DNA from: Clostridium folliculivorans
Lineage (GTDB): Bacteria > Bacillota > Clostridia > Clostridiales > Clostridiaceae
DNA: 64,000 nucleotides
Assembly (NCBI RefSeq): GCF_024341905.1
Contig: NZ_BQXY01000001.1
Location: 467,013-531,012 of the forward strand
Direction of reading: 5' to 3'
Under the pieces are notes generated by a model. The model was not told the origin of the DNA, made no database searches, and saw only the letters and a list, made by a program, of their open reading frames with translations. Position numbers and translations under genes: made by a program. This document shows positions 9,321 to 18,331 of this stretch, one piece after another. How positions within the stretch are numbered: position 1 is the first letter of the stretch; every line of letters begins with the position of its first letter.

Positions 9321-10090
9321 TTAGAGGTTTATATACAGCTGTAAATGCTATGGTGACTTTAGAAGCAAAGCAAGATGTTATCACGAACAATATGGCTAAT
9401 GCTAATACTAATGGATATAAAGCTGACGATTTAAGGGTAAAAAAGTTTCAAGATGTGTTGATACAAAACAAAGATAAAGTTGTTGGCGGTCAAAACGTAA
9501 AAAACACAATAGGAAGTTTGAGTCTTGGAGCGAGTATTGATGGTACAGACGTAGAATTTACTCAAGGTACGCTTACAAGTACTGAGAATGATACAGATAT
9601 GGCTATCGATGGAAGAGGTTTCTTTTCTGTAAAAAGAGGAGACAAAACATATTTCACAAGGGATGGCCAGTTTAGGATTAATACAGCTGGATATTTAGTA
9701 ACTAGTGAAGGTGACAGTGTAATGGGACAAAATATAAAGACTGGTGCCTCTGAACCTATTTATGTTGGAAATGGTAAACTGACTGTTGATAATAATAACA
9801 ATGTTATCGTAAATAATGTGCCTCAATACAAAATGCAGGTTGCTGATTTTAATGATTATAAAAATCTAAAAAAACTTGGAGATAATTTGTACCAATCAAG
9901 CGAGACTCCTAATTACAATGGACAAGTTTATGTGAAACAAAAGACACTTGAAAAATCAAATGTTAATATAGTAAATGAGATGGTAAATATGATGACTGTC
10001 ATGAGAAGCTTTGAAACAACTCAAAAAGTAGTACAAACTATGGATGAGACTTTATCAAAAGCAGCTAATGAAATTGGATCAGTTAGATAA
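9317..10090 (+). CDS. flgF: Flagellar basal-body rod protein, FlgF/FlhO type
   Basis: A 257-residue flagellar rod/hook-family protein. The N terminus (MIRGLYTAVNAMVTLEAKQD then NNMANANTNGYK) carries the conserved flagellar rod motif, and the C terminus (NIVNEMVNMMTVMRSFETTQ) the matching coiled-coil segment. There is a central DGRGFFSV element shared by FlgF, FlgG and FlgE. It starts at GTG with AAGGATG upstream. Two tandem FlgF/FlgG-type genes at this place correspond to flhO-flhP in Bacillus. Exact assignment between FlgF and FlgG is by order and similarity. Confidence 0.88.
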   Translation: MIRGLYTAVNAMVTLEAKQDVITNNMANANTNGYKADDLRVKKFQDVLIQNKDKVVGGQNVKNTIGSLSLGASIDGTDVEFTQGTLTSTENDTDMAIDGRGFFSVKRGDKTYFTRDGQFRINTAGYLVTSEGDSVMGQNIKTGASEPIYVGNGKLTVDNNNNVIVNNVPQYKMQVADFNDYKNLKKLGDNLYQSSETPNYNGQVYVKQKTLEKSNVNIVNEMVNMMTVMRSFETTQKVVQTMDETLSKAANEIGSVR

Positions 10091-10102
10091 TAGGAGGTAA
10101 GC

Positions 10103-10882
10103 ATGTTTAGAGTTTTATGGAATGGAAAAAGCGCAATGCTTGCAAACCAAGAAAAGTTAGATTCAATATCTAATAACCTAGCAAATGTCGGCACCACAGG
10201 ATATAAAAGAGTAGATGTATCCTTTAAAGATTTAATGCAGGAAAGTTTAGATAAGCAAGGATATCCTGTTAATGATAAAACTGCTTATACCGGTACAGGG
10301 GTAAGAACATCTTCATGGGTTAGAGATGACTCTCAGGGTCAATTGCAGGAAACAAAAAAATCATCTGATCTAGCTTTGGATGGTGAAGGATACTTTAGAG
10401 TTAAACAGGCAGATGGATCTGTAGCTTATAGTAGGGATGGGTCCTTTAAAGTTGACACAAATGGAAATTTAGTTGACTCTCAGGGAAACTTTTTAGATGT
10501 TGAATATGCAGCTGGATATAATAAGGATACTGTAGCATTACAGGATAAAATAAGTAGTGACAACTTCGCAATAGATAAACAAGGAACTATAACTTTAAAA
10601 GATAGTAATAAAGTTGTAGGACAAGTACCCGTATACACTGCTGTAGGAAATGATGCATTTACTTCCGTAGGTGACAATTTGTATGTTCCAAAGGCTGGTG
10701 CTCAAGTGGTAAAGAGTACTAATGTTGATGTCCTTCAAGGCTATGTAGAAAATGCAAATGTTGATATGGGTAAAGAATTTGCAGATATGATAGTAACGCA
10801 AAGAGCATTCCAATTAGGCTCAAAAGCAATAACTACTGCTGATGAGATGTGGGGAATGATAAATAACTTAAAATCAAGGTAA
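10103..10882 (+). CDS. flgG: Flagellar distal rod protein, FlgG/FlhP type
   Basis: A 259-residue paralogue of the preceding gene. It has the N-terminal SNNLANVGTTGYKR rod motif, the central LALDGEGYFRVKQADGS element, and the C-terminal QGYVENANVDMGKEFADMIV segment typical of FlgG. It forms part of the distal rod through the cell wall. The ribosome binding site is AGGAGGT. It is the last gene of the operon: its final codons form the left arm of a strong terminator. Confidence 0.9.
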   Translation: MFRVLWNGKSAMLANQEKLDSISNNLANVGTTGYKRVDVSFKDLMQESLDKQGYPVNDKTAYTGTGVRTSSWVRDDSQGQLQETKKSSDLALDGEGYFRVKQADGSVAYSRDGSFKVDTNGNLVDSQGNFLDVEYAAGYNKDTVALQDKISSDNFAIDKQGTITLKDSNKVVGQVPVYTAVGNDAFTSVGDNLYVPKAGAQVVKSTNVDVLQGYVENANVDMGKEFADMIVTQRAFQLGSKAITTADEMWGMINNLKSR

Positions 10883-10908
10883 AGACTCGTCTTTACCTTG
10901 ATTTTTTT
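10871..10908 (+). terminator. Rho-independent terminator of the flagellar operon
   Basis: A perfect 16-base inverted repeat (arms 10871-10886 and 10889-10904) is followed by a run of T. The left arm includes the last codons and stop of flgG, so termination is immediately after translation ends. Confidence 0.93.
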
Positions 10909-10918
10909 ATATTAAAGT

Positions 10919-10976
10919 TATATTAATTCTTTGCAAAGCTCATTAAAGTATTTGATGTAGGAATGCCTTAATTTAA
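10919..10976. repeat. Palindromic repeat family A, half copy (reverse orientation)
   Basis: Read on the minus strand this stretch gives an outer arm, GGCATTCCTACATC, then TACTTTAATGAGC and TTGCAAAGAATTAA. The same order of blocks starts the copies at 15407 and 53203. Only one side of the nested palindrome is clear here. It lies directly after the flagellar terminator. Confidence 0.65.
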
Positions 10977-10990
10977 TCGGCTAAAATAAC

Positions 10991-11023
10991 AAAAATCCAG
11001 CTAGAAGCTCTAGCTGGATTTTT
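10991..11023 (-). terminator. Terminator of the pyrophosphatase gene (minus strand)
   Basis: A 13-base perfect inverted repeat (AAAAATCCAGCTA and its complement, with a seven-base loop) ends two bases before the minus-strand stop codon. On the minus strand the right arm ends in a T run, as expected for an intrinsic terminator. The stem is symmetric enough to work from both sides. Confidence 0.88.
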
Positions 11024-11024
11024 G

Positions 11025-12665
11025 TTATAGATTTGATATTGCATTTGTTATAGGTGGAATAACTTGCTTCTTTCTTGAAAGAACACCAGGAAGATAAGCT
11101 GTGTTTTCACTTAAAGTTACTTTAAATGCTCTTTCAGCAATTTCAGGAAGTTTTCCTGCAACTAAAAGTTGAGAACCTTCATTTATAATGTCTGTTAAAA
11201 GAAGCATTACTACTTTTAAGCCTGATTCTTCAGCTTTTCTTTCCATGTATGCAAGCATTTTATCTTTTAGTGGCATAAAGCCTTCTATGTCCATTGTATT
11301 AACTTGTGCTACACCAACCTTTATTCCTTCTATAGTAAAAGGCTTAAAGTCTTGATTGAATATTTGTTCAACAGTCTTTCCTTTTAAAGATGTACCTGCT
11401 TTAAACATTTCCTTTGCATAAGATTCTGCATCAATACCAGCTATTTCAGCAAGCTTTAAGCAGATTTCTTTATCTACTGGAGTACAAGTTGGAGATCTAA
11501 ATAGAAGAGTATCTGAAATTATTGCACTAGCAAGTAATCCAGCAGCTTCTTTAGAAGGAGTAAGTCCATTCTCAAAGAATCTCTTAGCTACTATAGTAGA
11601 GGTACTTCCAAGAGGCTCGTTTCTAAAGTAAATTGGATTTCCAGTTTGGATATCTGCAACTCTATGATGGTCTATTATTTCTAAAATTTCAGCATCTTCA
11701 AGACCATTTACTGATTGACCTCTCTCATTATGGTCTACTTGAATTACCTTTTTCTTATGGTTTGAAATCAAGTGGTATCTTGATATACTACCAACAACTT
11801 TATTTTCAGCATCCACTACTGGATAACTTCTGTATCTAGTTTCTGCCATAACGTGTTTTATATCATCAGATAATTCATCAGTTGAAAATGAAACTAAGTT
11901 TTCTGTAGCCATAACATATTCAACAGGAATTGATTGAACTATAAATCTTGAAGCAGTAAAGGAATCATAAGGAGTAGATATTACTGTAACTCCAGTAGTC
12001 TTCGCCTTTTCAAGTAGATCAGCATTCATTTTATGAGAACCAGTGATGATTATAAGTGAAGCTTTTAAATCTATAAGAGCTTCTTGAGTTTCAGCTCTAT
12101 CACCGACTATAGCAATATCTCCAGCTGCAACAACTTGTTTCATGGAATCAGGTTGCATAGCTGCAACAACAATTTTACCAGCATAAGTAGTATTAGTAGG
12201 ATTTATGTATAGTGCTTCACCAGAAAGTGCATCTAATATATTTTCGATAGGAGTATTGCTTTTTCCTAATATGCAATTATCCCATATATCCATATAGCTT
12301 GAAGTTAAGTTTGCTGTTGAAAGAATTCCTATTAAATGCTTATGGGAATCTACTACAGGTATAGACTTAACATTATTATCTTTCATAATATGCCAAGCTT
12401 GCTTTAATGAAATCTCAGGTGTAACTGACTCAATTCTATCAAATTCTAAATCCTCTACCTTTAATTTAACTGTTTCTAGGAATTTAGGCTTTTCTACTCC
12501 AAAATAGTTTAGTACAAATTGAGTTTCTTGGTTAGGCTCACCAAGTCTAACAGGTATAGCAGGAATGTCTCCGCTTTTGTTTTTAAATTCTGCGTATCCT
12601 ATTGCAGCACATATTGAGTCTGAATCAGGATTTTTGTGACCAGTAACATATATAATGTCTTTCAC
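11025..12665 (-). CDS. ppaC: Manganese-dependent inorganic pyrophosphatase with CBS-DRTGG regulatory insert
   Basis: A 546-residue family II pyrophosphatase, which hydrolyses pyrophosphate to phosphate. The DHH catalytic domain shows HKNPDSDS at residue 10 and the DHH motif at residues 332-334; the DHHA2 domain forms the C terminus. Between the first and second part of the catalytic domain there is an insert of about 250 residues with two CBS domains flanking a DRTGG domain, as in the nucleotide-regulated pyrophosphatase of Clostridium perfringens. AMP/ADP inhibition and Ap4A activation are known for that class and are inferred here. It starts at GTG with AAAGGAGGA upstream and stands alone between two convergent terminators. 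Confidence 0.95.
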   Translation of the reverse strand: MKDIIYVTGHKNPDSDSICAAIGYAEFKNKSGDIPAIPVRLGEPNQETQFVLNYFGVEKPKFLETVKLKVEDLEFDRIESVTPEISLKQAWHIMKDNNVKSIPVVDSHKHLIGILSTANLTSSYMDIWDNCILGKSNTPIENILDALSGEALYINPTNTTYAGKIVVAAMQPDSMKQVVAAGDIAIVGDRAETQEALIDLKASLIIITGSHKMNADLLEKAKTTGVTVISTPYDSFTASRFIVQSIPVEYVMATENLVSFSTDELSDDIKHVMAETRYRSYPVVDAENKVVGSISRYHLISNHKKKVIQVDHNERGQSVNGLEDAEILEIIDHHRVADIQTGNPIYFRNEPLGSTSTIVAKRFFENGLTPSKEAAGLLASAIISDTLLFRSPTCTPVDKEICLKLAEIAGIDAESYAKEMFKAGTSLKGKTVEQIFNQDFKPFTIEGIKVGVAQVNTMDIEGFMPLKDKMLAYMERKAEESGLKVVMLLLTDIINEGSQLLVAGKLPEIAERAFKVTLSENTAYLPGVLSRKKQVIPPITNAISNL

Positions 12666-12834
12666 TGAACGAATCCTCCTTTGTGATAATTTATTATACT
12701 AATATATTCTAATAGTTAGGATGTAAATTGTAAAGATTGTTACTGTAAACTTGTATAAACAAAATACAATGTTCTAACTAATAGCCTGTCTACATATATT
12801 ATTATAGATGTTACAGAGAAAAGGGGGAACTAGA

Positions 12835-15381
12835 GTGATACAGGAAAAGGAACTTATAAGAGGGCTTTCTTCTTCAGAAGCAGAAAGAAGAACTAAGAAT
12901 TTTGGCTTAAATGAGTTAAGTCATAAAAAGAGCATCTCTCCTGTGATATTATTCCTATCCCAATTCAATGATTTTATGGTTTGGGTTCTTATGGGAGCTA
13001 CCATTGTATCAGGATTAATGGGAGAAAAGGCAGACGCAATCACTATATTAATAATTGTGATAATAAATGCCATATTAGGATTTGTTCAGGAGTTTAGAAC
13101 AGAAAAGTCTTTAGAAGCGCTCAAATCTTTAGCTGCACCTACGTGTAAGGCGTATAGAGATGGAAATATAAAAGTTATTAATGCCAGATTTCTTACCCTT
13201 GGAGATATCGTAGTATTGGAATCAGGTGATAGGATTCCGGCTGATGGTGAAGTAGTAGAAAGTACAGCTTTGATGGTGGACGAGTCTCTTCTTACAGGAG
13301 AGTCAGTAGGAGTAAACAAAAGCATAAATAAAAAAGATTGTAATGTTTATATGGGTACAAATGTATTAAAAGGAAAAGCTTTTATTAAGGTAACTCAAAT
13401 TGGTATGAACACTGAAATGGGTAAGATAGCTAATCTTCTTCAAAACATTGAGGAAGAAAAATCACCTTTAAAAGAACGATTAGAATCACTGGGAAGAGTA
13501 TTAGTTATTTTATGTTTAGTAATATGTGCAGTAGTTACTGTAATGGGAATAATAAGAGGAAATGACTTAACTGAAATGTTCTTACTAGGAATAAGTTTAG
13601 CAGTAGCAGCTATACCTGAAGGTTTACCAGCTATTGTAACAGTTGCTCTTGCTTTAGGCGTATCTAGAATGCTAAAGAGAAATGCTTTAGTTAGAAAACT
13701 ACCAGCAGTAGAAACTCTGGGATGTACGTCTATAATATGTAGTGATAAAACAGGTACCTTGACTCAAAATAACATGACTGTAAAAGAAGTATATATGAAT
13801 GGAAAAATATACAGCTTAAATGAGGAGAAACTCCCTCCAAATCCAATGCTCACTAGATCATTTGTATTCTGCAATGACTGCAATTATAATTTTAGCGAGA
13901 AATATGTGGACAAGGCTCTTCATGGGGATCCAACAGAAACCGCACTTATAAAGCTTTATTTTAAAGAAGTTGGCGCTTTAAAGGGATTTTTGGCAGGTGG
14001 ACATAGAATATTTGATATTCCTTTTGATTCTACAAGGAAAATGATGAGCGTAATAATGAAGGAAAATGGAAAAGAAATATGTTATGTAAAAGGGGCACCT
14101 GAAAGATTATTAGAGAGGTGTAACTATATTTATGAAGAAGGTAAAGTAAAACCTCTAACATATCAAAGAAAAAAGCAGATTGGAACTTTTGTTGATTCTA
14201 TGTCAAACAAAGCTTTAAGATGTATTGGAGCTGCCTACAAGGATACCAATATTCAAAGAGATGACTCACTTGAGAGTAATTTGATATTCTTAGGAATTGC
14301 AGGCATAATAGATCCGCCAAGACTAGAAGTAAAAGATGCTGTATTAAGATGTAGATTAGCTGGTATAAAGCCTGTAATGATAACTGGTGACCACCAGAAC
14401 ACAGCTTTTGCTATAGCAAAAGATCTTAATATATGTTCAACTCCAGATCAAGTAATTACTGGAGAAGATATTGAAAAAATGACTGATAAAGAACTATATG
14501 AAAAAGTTCAGAAAATAAGAGTTTTTGCTAGAGTAAGTCCAAATCATAAATTAAGAATAGTAAAAGCATTCAAAAAGAATGGAAATATAGTAGCAATGAC
14601 TGGAGATGGAGTAAATGATGCCCCTGCTATAAAGGAAGCAGATATAGGTATATCTATGGGTATATCAGGAACTGACGTTACAAAGGAAGCATCTTCTATG
14701 ATATTAATGGATGACAATTTTGCAACTATCGTAGCTGCCGTAGAAGAGGGAAGAGTTATATATTCCAATATCAGAAAGTTCATAAGATATCTATTGTCTT
14801 GTAATATAGGTGAAGTATTAACTATGCTTCTAGCATCAATTTTTTATCTTCCAACTCCACTGGCACCAATCCAGATATTGTTTGTAAACTTGGCCACAGA
14901 TGGACTTCCAGCCATAGCATTAGGAGTTGATCCAGCAGATAAAGATATAATGAAGCAAAGGCCTAGAGAAAAAAATGAAAGTGTTTTTTCAAGAGGTCTT
15001 ACTGAAAAGATAGTTGTTAGAGGTACCCTTATAGGTATCTGTACATTGTTCTCATTTATGGTAGGGATATATTATGGATGGGATCTTAATACAAGTAGAA
15101 CTCTAGCTTTAAGTACTTTAGTAATGTCACAGCTAATTCACGTTTTTGAGTGTAGATCAGAAAGACATTCTATATTTGAAATAAAGTTTTTGACAAACCC
15201 ATATTTGGTTGGAGCGGTAAGTATTTCGGTAACAATGCTGTTATCCATACTTTATATACCTTTCTTACAGAGTATATTCCATACTACACCACTGACCATA
15301 GGACAATGGCTTATAGTATTGTTCTTCTCAGGAGTAATAGCATTTATAAACAGTGTTTACCTATATATAAAAGTAAAATAG
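12835..15381 (+). CDS. Calcium-transporting P-type ATPase (P2A type)
   Basis: An 848-residue P-type ATPase. In order it has the cation-ATPase N domain, the actuator motif TGE (residues 154-156), PEGL at 261-264 in membrane helix 4 (typical of Ca2+ pumps), the phosphorylation motif SDKTGT with Asp304, the hinge motif TGDGVNDAPA and a C-terminal group of membrane helices. All catalytic residues are present. It should export Ca2+ from the cytoplasm. I chose GTG at 12835, which has AAAGGGGGAA six bases upstream; the longer frame from ATG 12808 runs through that site. It is monocistronic and is followed by a family A repeat. Confidence 0.92.
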   Translation: MIQEKELIRGLSSSEAERRTKNFGLNELSHKKSISPVILFLSQFNDFMVWVLMGATIVSGLMGEKADAITILIIVIINAILGFVQEFRTEKSLEALKSLAAPTCKAYRDGNIKVINARFLTLGDIVVLESGDRIPADGEVVESTALMVDESLLTGESVGVNKSINKKDCNVYMGTNVLKGKAFIKVTQIGMNTEMGKIANLLQNIEEEKSPLKERLESLGRVLVILCLVICAVVTVMGIIRGNDLTEMFLLGISLAVAAIPEGLPAIVTVALALGVSRMLKRNALVRKLPAVETLGCTSIICSDKTGTLTQNNMTVKEVYMNGKIYSLNEEKLPPNPMLTRSFVFCNDCNYNFSEKYVDKALHGDPTETALIKLYFKEVGALKGFLAGGHRIFDIPFDSTRKMMSVIMKENGKEICYVKGAPERLLERCNYIYEEGKVKPLTYQRKKQIGTFVDSMSNKALRCIGAAYKDTNIQRDDSLESNLIFLGIAGIIDPPRLEVKDAVLRCRLAGIKPVMITGDHQNTAFAIAKDLNICSTPDQVITGEDIEKMTDKELYEKVQKIRVFARVSPNHKLRIVKAFKKNGNIVAMTGDGVNDAPAIKEADIGISMGISGTDVTKEASSMILMDDNFATIVAAVEEGRVIYSNIRKFIRYLLSCNIGEVLTMLLASIFYLPTPLAPIQILFVNLATDGLPAIALGVDPADKDIMKQRPREKNESVFSRGLTEKIVVRGTLIGICTLFSFMVGIYYGWDLNTSRTLALSTLVMSQLIHVFECRSERHSIFEIKFLTNPYLVGAVSISVTMLLSILYIPFLQSIFHTTPLTIGQWLIVLFFSGVIAFINSVYLYIKVK

Positions 15382-15406
15382 TAAGTTTTTGTTTAATTTA
15401 AAGATT

Positions 15407-15491
15407 GAAATTTAGGTGTTCCTACAAGAGATACTATATTAATTCTTTTCGATGCTTATTAAAGTATCGGATGTAGGAATGCCTAAATTTC
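15407..15491. repeat. Palindromic repeat family A, inner-deleted copy (reverse orientation)
   Basis: Outer arms 15407-15426 (GAAATTTAGGTGTTCCTACA) and 15472-15491 pair over 20 bases with only G-U wobbles. Inside is a second pair, GATACT and AGTATC. The blocks ATTAATTCTTTT and the reverse of GATACTTTAATAAGC are shared with other copies. It follows the Ca2+-ATPase gene. Confidence 0.75.
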
Positions 15492-15513
15492 ATAAATTAC
15501 ATTAAGGCTAAAA

Positions 15514-15544
15514 CAAAAAAAGAATTGCGAGGATTCGCAATTCT
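15514..15544 (-). terminator. Terminator of the minus-strand gene 15546-15962
   Basis: The perfect ten-base arms AGAATTGCGA and TCGCAATTCT enclose a four-base loop. On the minus strand the stem is followed by seven T. It sits two bases beyond the stop codon. Confidence 0.9.
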
Positions 15545-15545
15545 T

Positions 15546-15962
15546 CTATTTTGTTCTAGTAACTTGTTGTTGTTTAGCTTTCTTTATTTGTGAATGATCA
15601 ACTGGGAATAAATCCTTCTTCGTAGTGAAGTTTATAACATTCATTATCTGAATTACATCACCGGATGATTTAGATTTCTTATCACTCTTTAAACCTTGGA
15701 TCATAACACTGTGACCTTGATTAACTGCTATAAATTCTGGCTTTTTAAACCATCTATTCTTTTTGTAAGAACATTTAATAACTGCCTTACTTCTTTCAGG
15801 TCTTATTATTAGGGTAGCTGCTATTGTATGAAATATCCAAAGAATAGTTTTTTCTTCAACCTTAGCTGAGATAACCGTTCCTTGAAATTGAGCCATTCTA
15901 TCACCATACTTTTTTATGTATGAGTCAGTATAATATTTTGATAGTTTTTCCTTAAAACCCAT
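15546..15962 (-). CDS. Hypothetical protein, 138 residues
   Basis: I do not recognise this protein. It is basic, with many Lys/Arg residues, and is predicted soluble apart from a moderately hydrophobic stretch (TILWIFHTIAATLIIRP, about residues 39-55) that looks more like buried beta strands than a clear membrane helix. The C terminus is lysine- and glutamine-rich. A good AAAAGGAGT ribosome binding site precedes its ATG on the minus strand, and it has its own terminator, so it is very probably a real monocistronic gene. Confidence 0.75.
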   Translation of the reverse strand: MGFKEKLSKYYTDSYIKKYGDRMAQFQGTVISAKVEEKTILWIFHTIAATLIIRPERSKAVIKCSYKKNRWFKKPEFIAVNQGHSVMIQGLKSDKKSKSSGDVIQIMNVINFTTKKDLFPVDHSQIKKAKQQQVTRTK

Positions 15963-16454
15963 AGTTAAAACTCCTTTTCATATTCAAATATTATAAGTCC
16001 ATTTTAGTATTTTAACTTAAACAATTAACTAAGACTAGCTAATTTTTTATCCTAAATCTAATTCAATTTTTAAATCACTGTATATTAAGAACTGTGGTTG
16101 ATATATAGACAAAAACCAATATTCACACACTAATCTCAATAAATGGGATGTATATAAATCTATAAAAAGCATATGTATATTTCAATTAATATTTATAATT
16201 TATTTAGTTTACAAAAAAATAATTAATTTCACATAATGCCAATTATATTTTTAAATAAAATAAGGATATGAATTAGAAATTCATCAAATAAAAAAGCACA
16301 TCTGTCTATAGTTAAGTTTCAGTATAAAAACCTATAAAACATAATAAACAACTAGTATTATAGCATACAATTGATGTTAATAAAATAGCAAAGTAGAAAA
16401 TCAACCTTATACTTTATTATAAGCAAAAACTTAACTAATAATCATAAATATAAT
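15963..16454. other. AT-rich intergenic region with no recognised feature
   Basis: About 490 bases upstream of both flanking genes' starts. No open frame with a ribosome binding site, no stable hairpin and no known RNA motif is evident on either strand. The promoter of the minus-strand gene 15546-15962 should lie in its first 100 bases, but I cannot assign it. Confidence 0.5.
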
Positions 16455-16508
16455 TAACAACATTGTTACAATTTATTAATTGATATTATGGTGAATAAAT
16501 AATACAAT
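16455..16508 (+). promoter_or_regulatory. Candidate promoter with upstream palindromic operator for the DUF4003-like gene
   Basis: TTGATA at 16480 and TACAAT at 16503 are separated by 17 bases, a good vegetative promoter. Twelve bases before the -35 lies the palindrome TAACAA-CA-TTGTTA (16455-16468), a plausible operator. A second small palindrome, CCCTTTAAGGG (16529-16539), lies in the untranslated leader. Regulator unknown. Confidence 0.5.
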
Positions 16509-16568
16509 TATTATATGATATTTAATAACCCTTTAAGGGATAAGTAGGACTTAGAAAGAGGTAAAATT

Positions 16569-17522
16569 ATGGACAACATAATTAAAAAGAATGTGGATTT
16601 AATGATAAATAATTATATAAAAAGTAAAAATAAATTGAAGTATGATGGAGATTTATTAAATCATTTTGCGGCACTAATACTTACAAACTCAGCAAAAGAA
16701 TTAAATTATGAGAAAATAAGAGCTATAAGAAAATTTATAAAAGAGAGTACAAGCTGGTTTTCTACCTTTAGAGGAAACAATCTATACGTTATTTCAATAT
16801 TATTATCTCTTGAAGAAGAGTGGCAGAAAAGATTTAGAAGAATACAGAAATGGGAAGAACATTTAAAAGATGCTGGTTTTGTTGAAAGCCCATATTTATC
16901 CATAGGTATATGGATTTTAACGGAGAATTTTAAGGATGAAGAGATGTATACGGTGTCAAAAAAAATGAGAGAAATATTTTTATTAATGAAAGAAGAATAT
17001 TATAATGTAACATCTTCAGATGACTATATTATATGTGCGATTTTGGTAACACAAGGTTTGAGCAGTCATACATATATGGATATAACTAACAAAGCCTACG
17101 ATGAGATAACTAATCATGATTTTACTACTAACAATGGTGCTCAAACTTTGGCAACAATATTATGTACTAATCCAAGTGAATGGAATAATAATTTAGAAAA
17201 AGCCATTGATATATGTAAATTAGTAAAGAGTAGTGTTGGAAGTATACAGCCTCAATATGTAGGGGTTATTGGTGTTGCGTCCACTGTTATAAAAGATGCT
17301 GATAGCTTTATAAGAGAAGTTTATAGTGTGGAAAAATACTTAAATGGACTTCCTGATTATCAATTTTTTATGGATAGAGGCTTTAGATTGATGATTTCTA
17401 TGTTTATGGTTATACTTAGTAAGAAGAAACTCAAAACTAATTATTTAAATTCAATAATGGCTCTTATAATAAACTATAGTTTAGTGAGTCAGCAACAGGC
17501 AATAATATCTAGGGCTAACTAA
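16569..17522 (+). CDS. DUF4003-like protein of unknown function
   Basis: A 317-residue, mostly helical soluble protein. The overall pattern (an initial FAALILTNSAKELN segment, then a STSWFSTFRGNNLYVISILLSL segment, and regularly spaced helical units to the end) resembles the DUF4003 family found in Bacillus and Clostridium. No catalytic motif is evident. It has an AGAGGT ribosome binding site and its own promoter candidate. The next gene follows after 114 bases without a clear terminator between, so cotranscription is possible. The family name is from memory and moderately certain. Confidence 0.65.
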   Translation: MDNIIKKNVDLMINNYIKSKNKLKYDGDLLNHFAALILTNSAKELNYEKIRAIRKFIKESTSWFSTFRGNNLYVISILLSLEEEWQKRFRRIQKWEEHLKDAGFVESPYLSIGIWILTENFKDEEMYTVSKKMREIFLLMKEEYYNVTSSDDYIICAILVTQGLSSHTYMDITNKAYDEITNHDFTTNNGAQTLATILCTNPSEWNNNLEKAIDICKLVKSSVGSIQPQYVGVIGVASTVIKDADSFIREVYSVEKYLNGLPDYQFFMDRGFRLMISMFMVILSKKKLKTNYLNSIMALIINYSLVSQQQAIISRAN

Positions 17523-17596
17523 GAGATAGATTACCTTTATTAATTTTAGAATATAATAATGTTTATATAATTTAAGAAGTATAAATTTGTTAAGAG

Positions 17597-17619
17597 GTGG
17601 TATACATAAGGTGTACCAC
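17597..17619. promoter_or_regulatory. Inverted repeat just upstream of the 122-residue membrane protein gene
   Basis: GTGGTATAC and GTGTACCAC, with a five-base spacer, form a nine-base inverted repeat with one wobble pair. It ends 17 bases before the start codon and abuts the ribosome binding site AGGGAG, so it could be an operator or a leader hairpin affecting translation. Confidence 0.4.
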
Positions 17620-17636
17620 TTTAACAGGGAGTAAAG

Positions 17637-18005
17637 ATGAAAAATAATTTAAAGAATTATAGAGTAGTTTTCTTAACTATTCTCTTTTTGGAATGTTTTT
17701 TTATGAGTGGTGTTTATTTTTATAAACAGCTGAGTATACCAGTTTTATCAGCTATTATACCAACTGAAAGCCAAACTATAGTACTAAGTGCACTGTATGT
17801 TATAAAACTTATATTGCTTATCTTCGTAATATTTAAGATTAAAAGTACATATAAAATCTTTATATTAATAAGTATAATAATAGGTGTTTCCACTATATTA
17901 TATGAGAAAATGAATCTGCTTTTCATCTTAGTTGAAGGAGTACTTTGCATAATAGGTATATTAAGTATATTATGCTCATTTGAAAAAATTAAAGTTCGTA
18001 AATAA
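17637..18005 (+). CDS. Small membrane protein, four predicted transmembrane helices
   Basis: I do not recognise this 122-residue protein. It is strongly hydrophobic, with segments at about residues 10-28, 47-68, 72-90 and 95-114, and a basic C-terminal tail (EKIKVRK), suggesting the tail is cytoplasmic. AGGGAG lies seven bases before the ATG. There is no motif that indicates substrate or activity. Codon use matches its neighbours. A palindromic element of family B starts three bases after its stop. Confidence 0.6.
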   Translation: MKNNLKNYRVVFLTILFLECFFMSGVYFYKQLSIPVLSAIIPTESQTIVLSALYVIKLILLIFVIFKIKSTYKIFILISIIIGVSTILYEKMNLLFILVEGVLCIIGILSILCSFEKIKVRK

Positions 18006-18008
18006 AGG

Positions 18009-18100
18009 ATTCCTATATTGAAACTTATGTTATACTTGTTCCATAATCTCGGCTTATGGGCTCATCAGATACGTATGACTTTATAGGTGAAGCTGGAATC
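18009..18100. repeat. Palindromic repeat family B, copy 1
   Basis: GATTCC (18009) and GGAATC (ending 18100) are the outer arms of an imperfect nested palindrome. The left side, TTCCTATATTGAAAC followed by TTATACTTGTT, closely matches the element at 37237. It lies three bases after a gene, as family A copies also do. Confidence 0.55.
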
Positions 18101-18331
18101 ATATAATTATTTGAGAATATAACATTTTTATATTTGTAGACTAAAAATATATATAAGATTATAATAAGTATGTGTTTCGAGATTTACTTCAATATTATAT
18201 TTAAGCTGTACTAAGAATATACAACTTATAAAATAATTGTTGAAGTTAAAACTATGTGAAAAACTATGAAACATAAATTTCTTTTTATATTATAAAAATT
18301 TATTAAGACTTTTAATAAATAGGAGGAAGAG
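18101..18331. other. Leader region of deoC without recognised elements
   Basis: AT-rich and without a convincing promoter match or riboswitch. The promoter of deoC must lie here if it is not read through from the preceding gene. Confidence 0.4.

Noticed and set aside
12808-12834. Upstream ATG as start of the Ca2+-ATPase
   Set aside because: The nine extra codons cover the ribosome binding site AAAGGGGGAA that serves GTG 12835.
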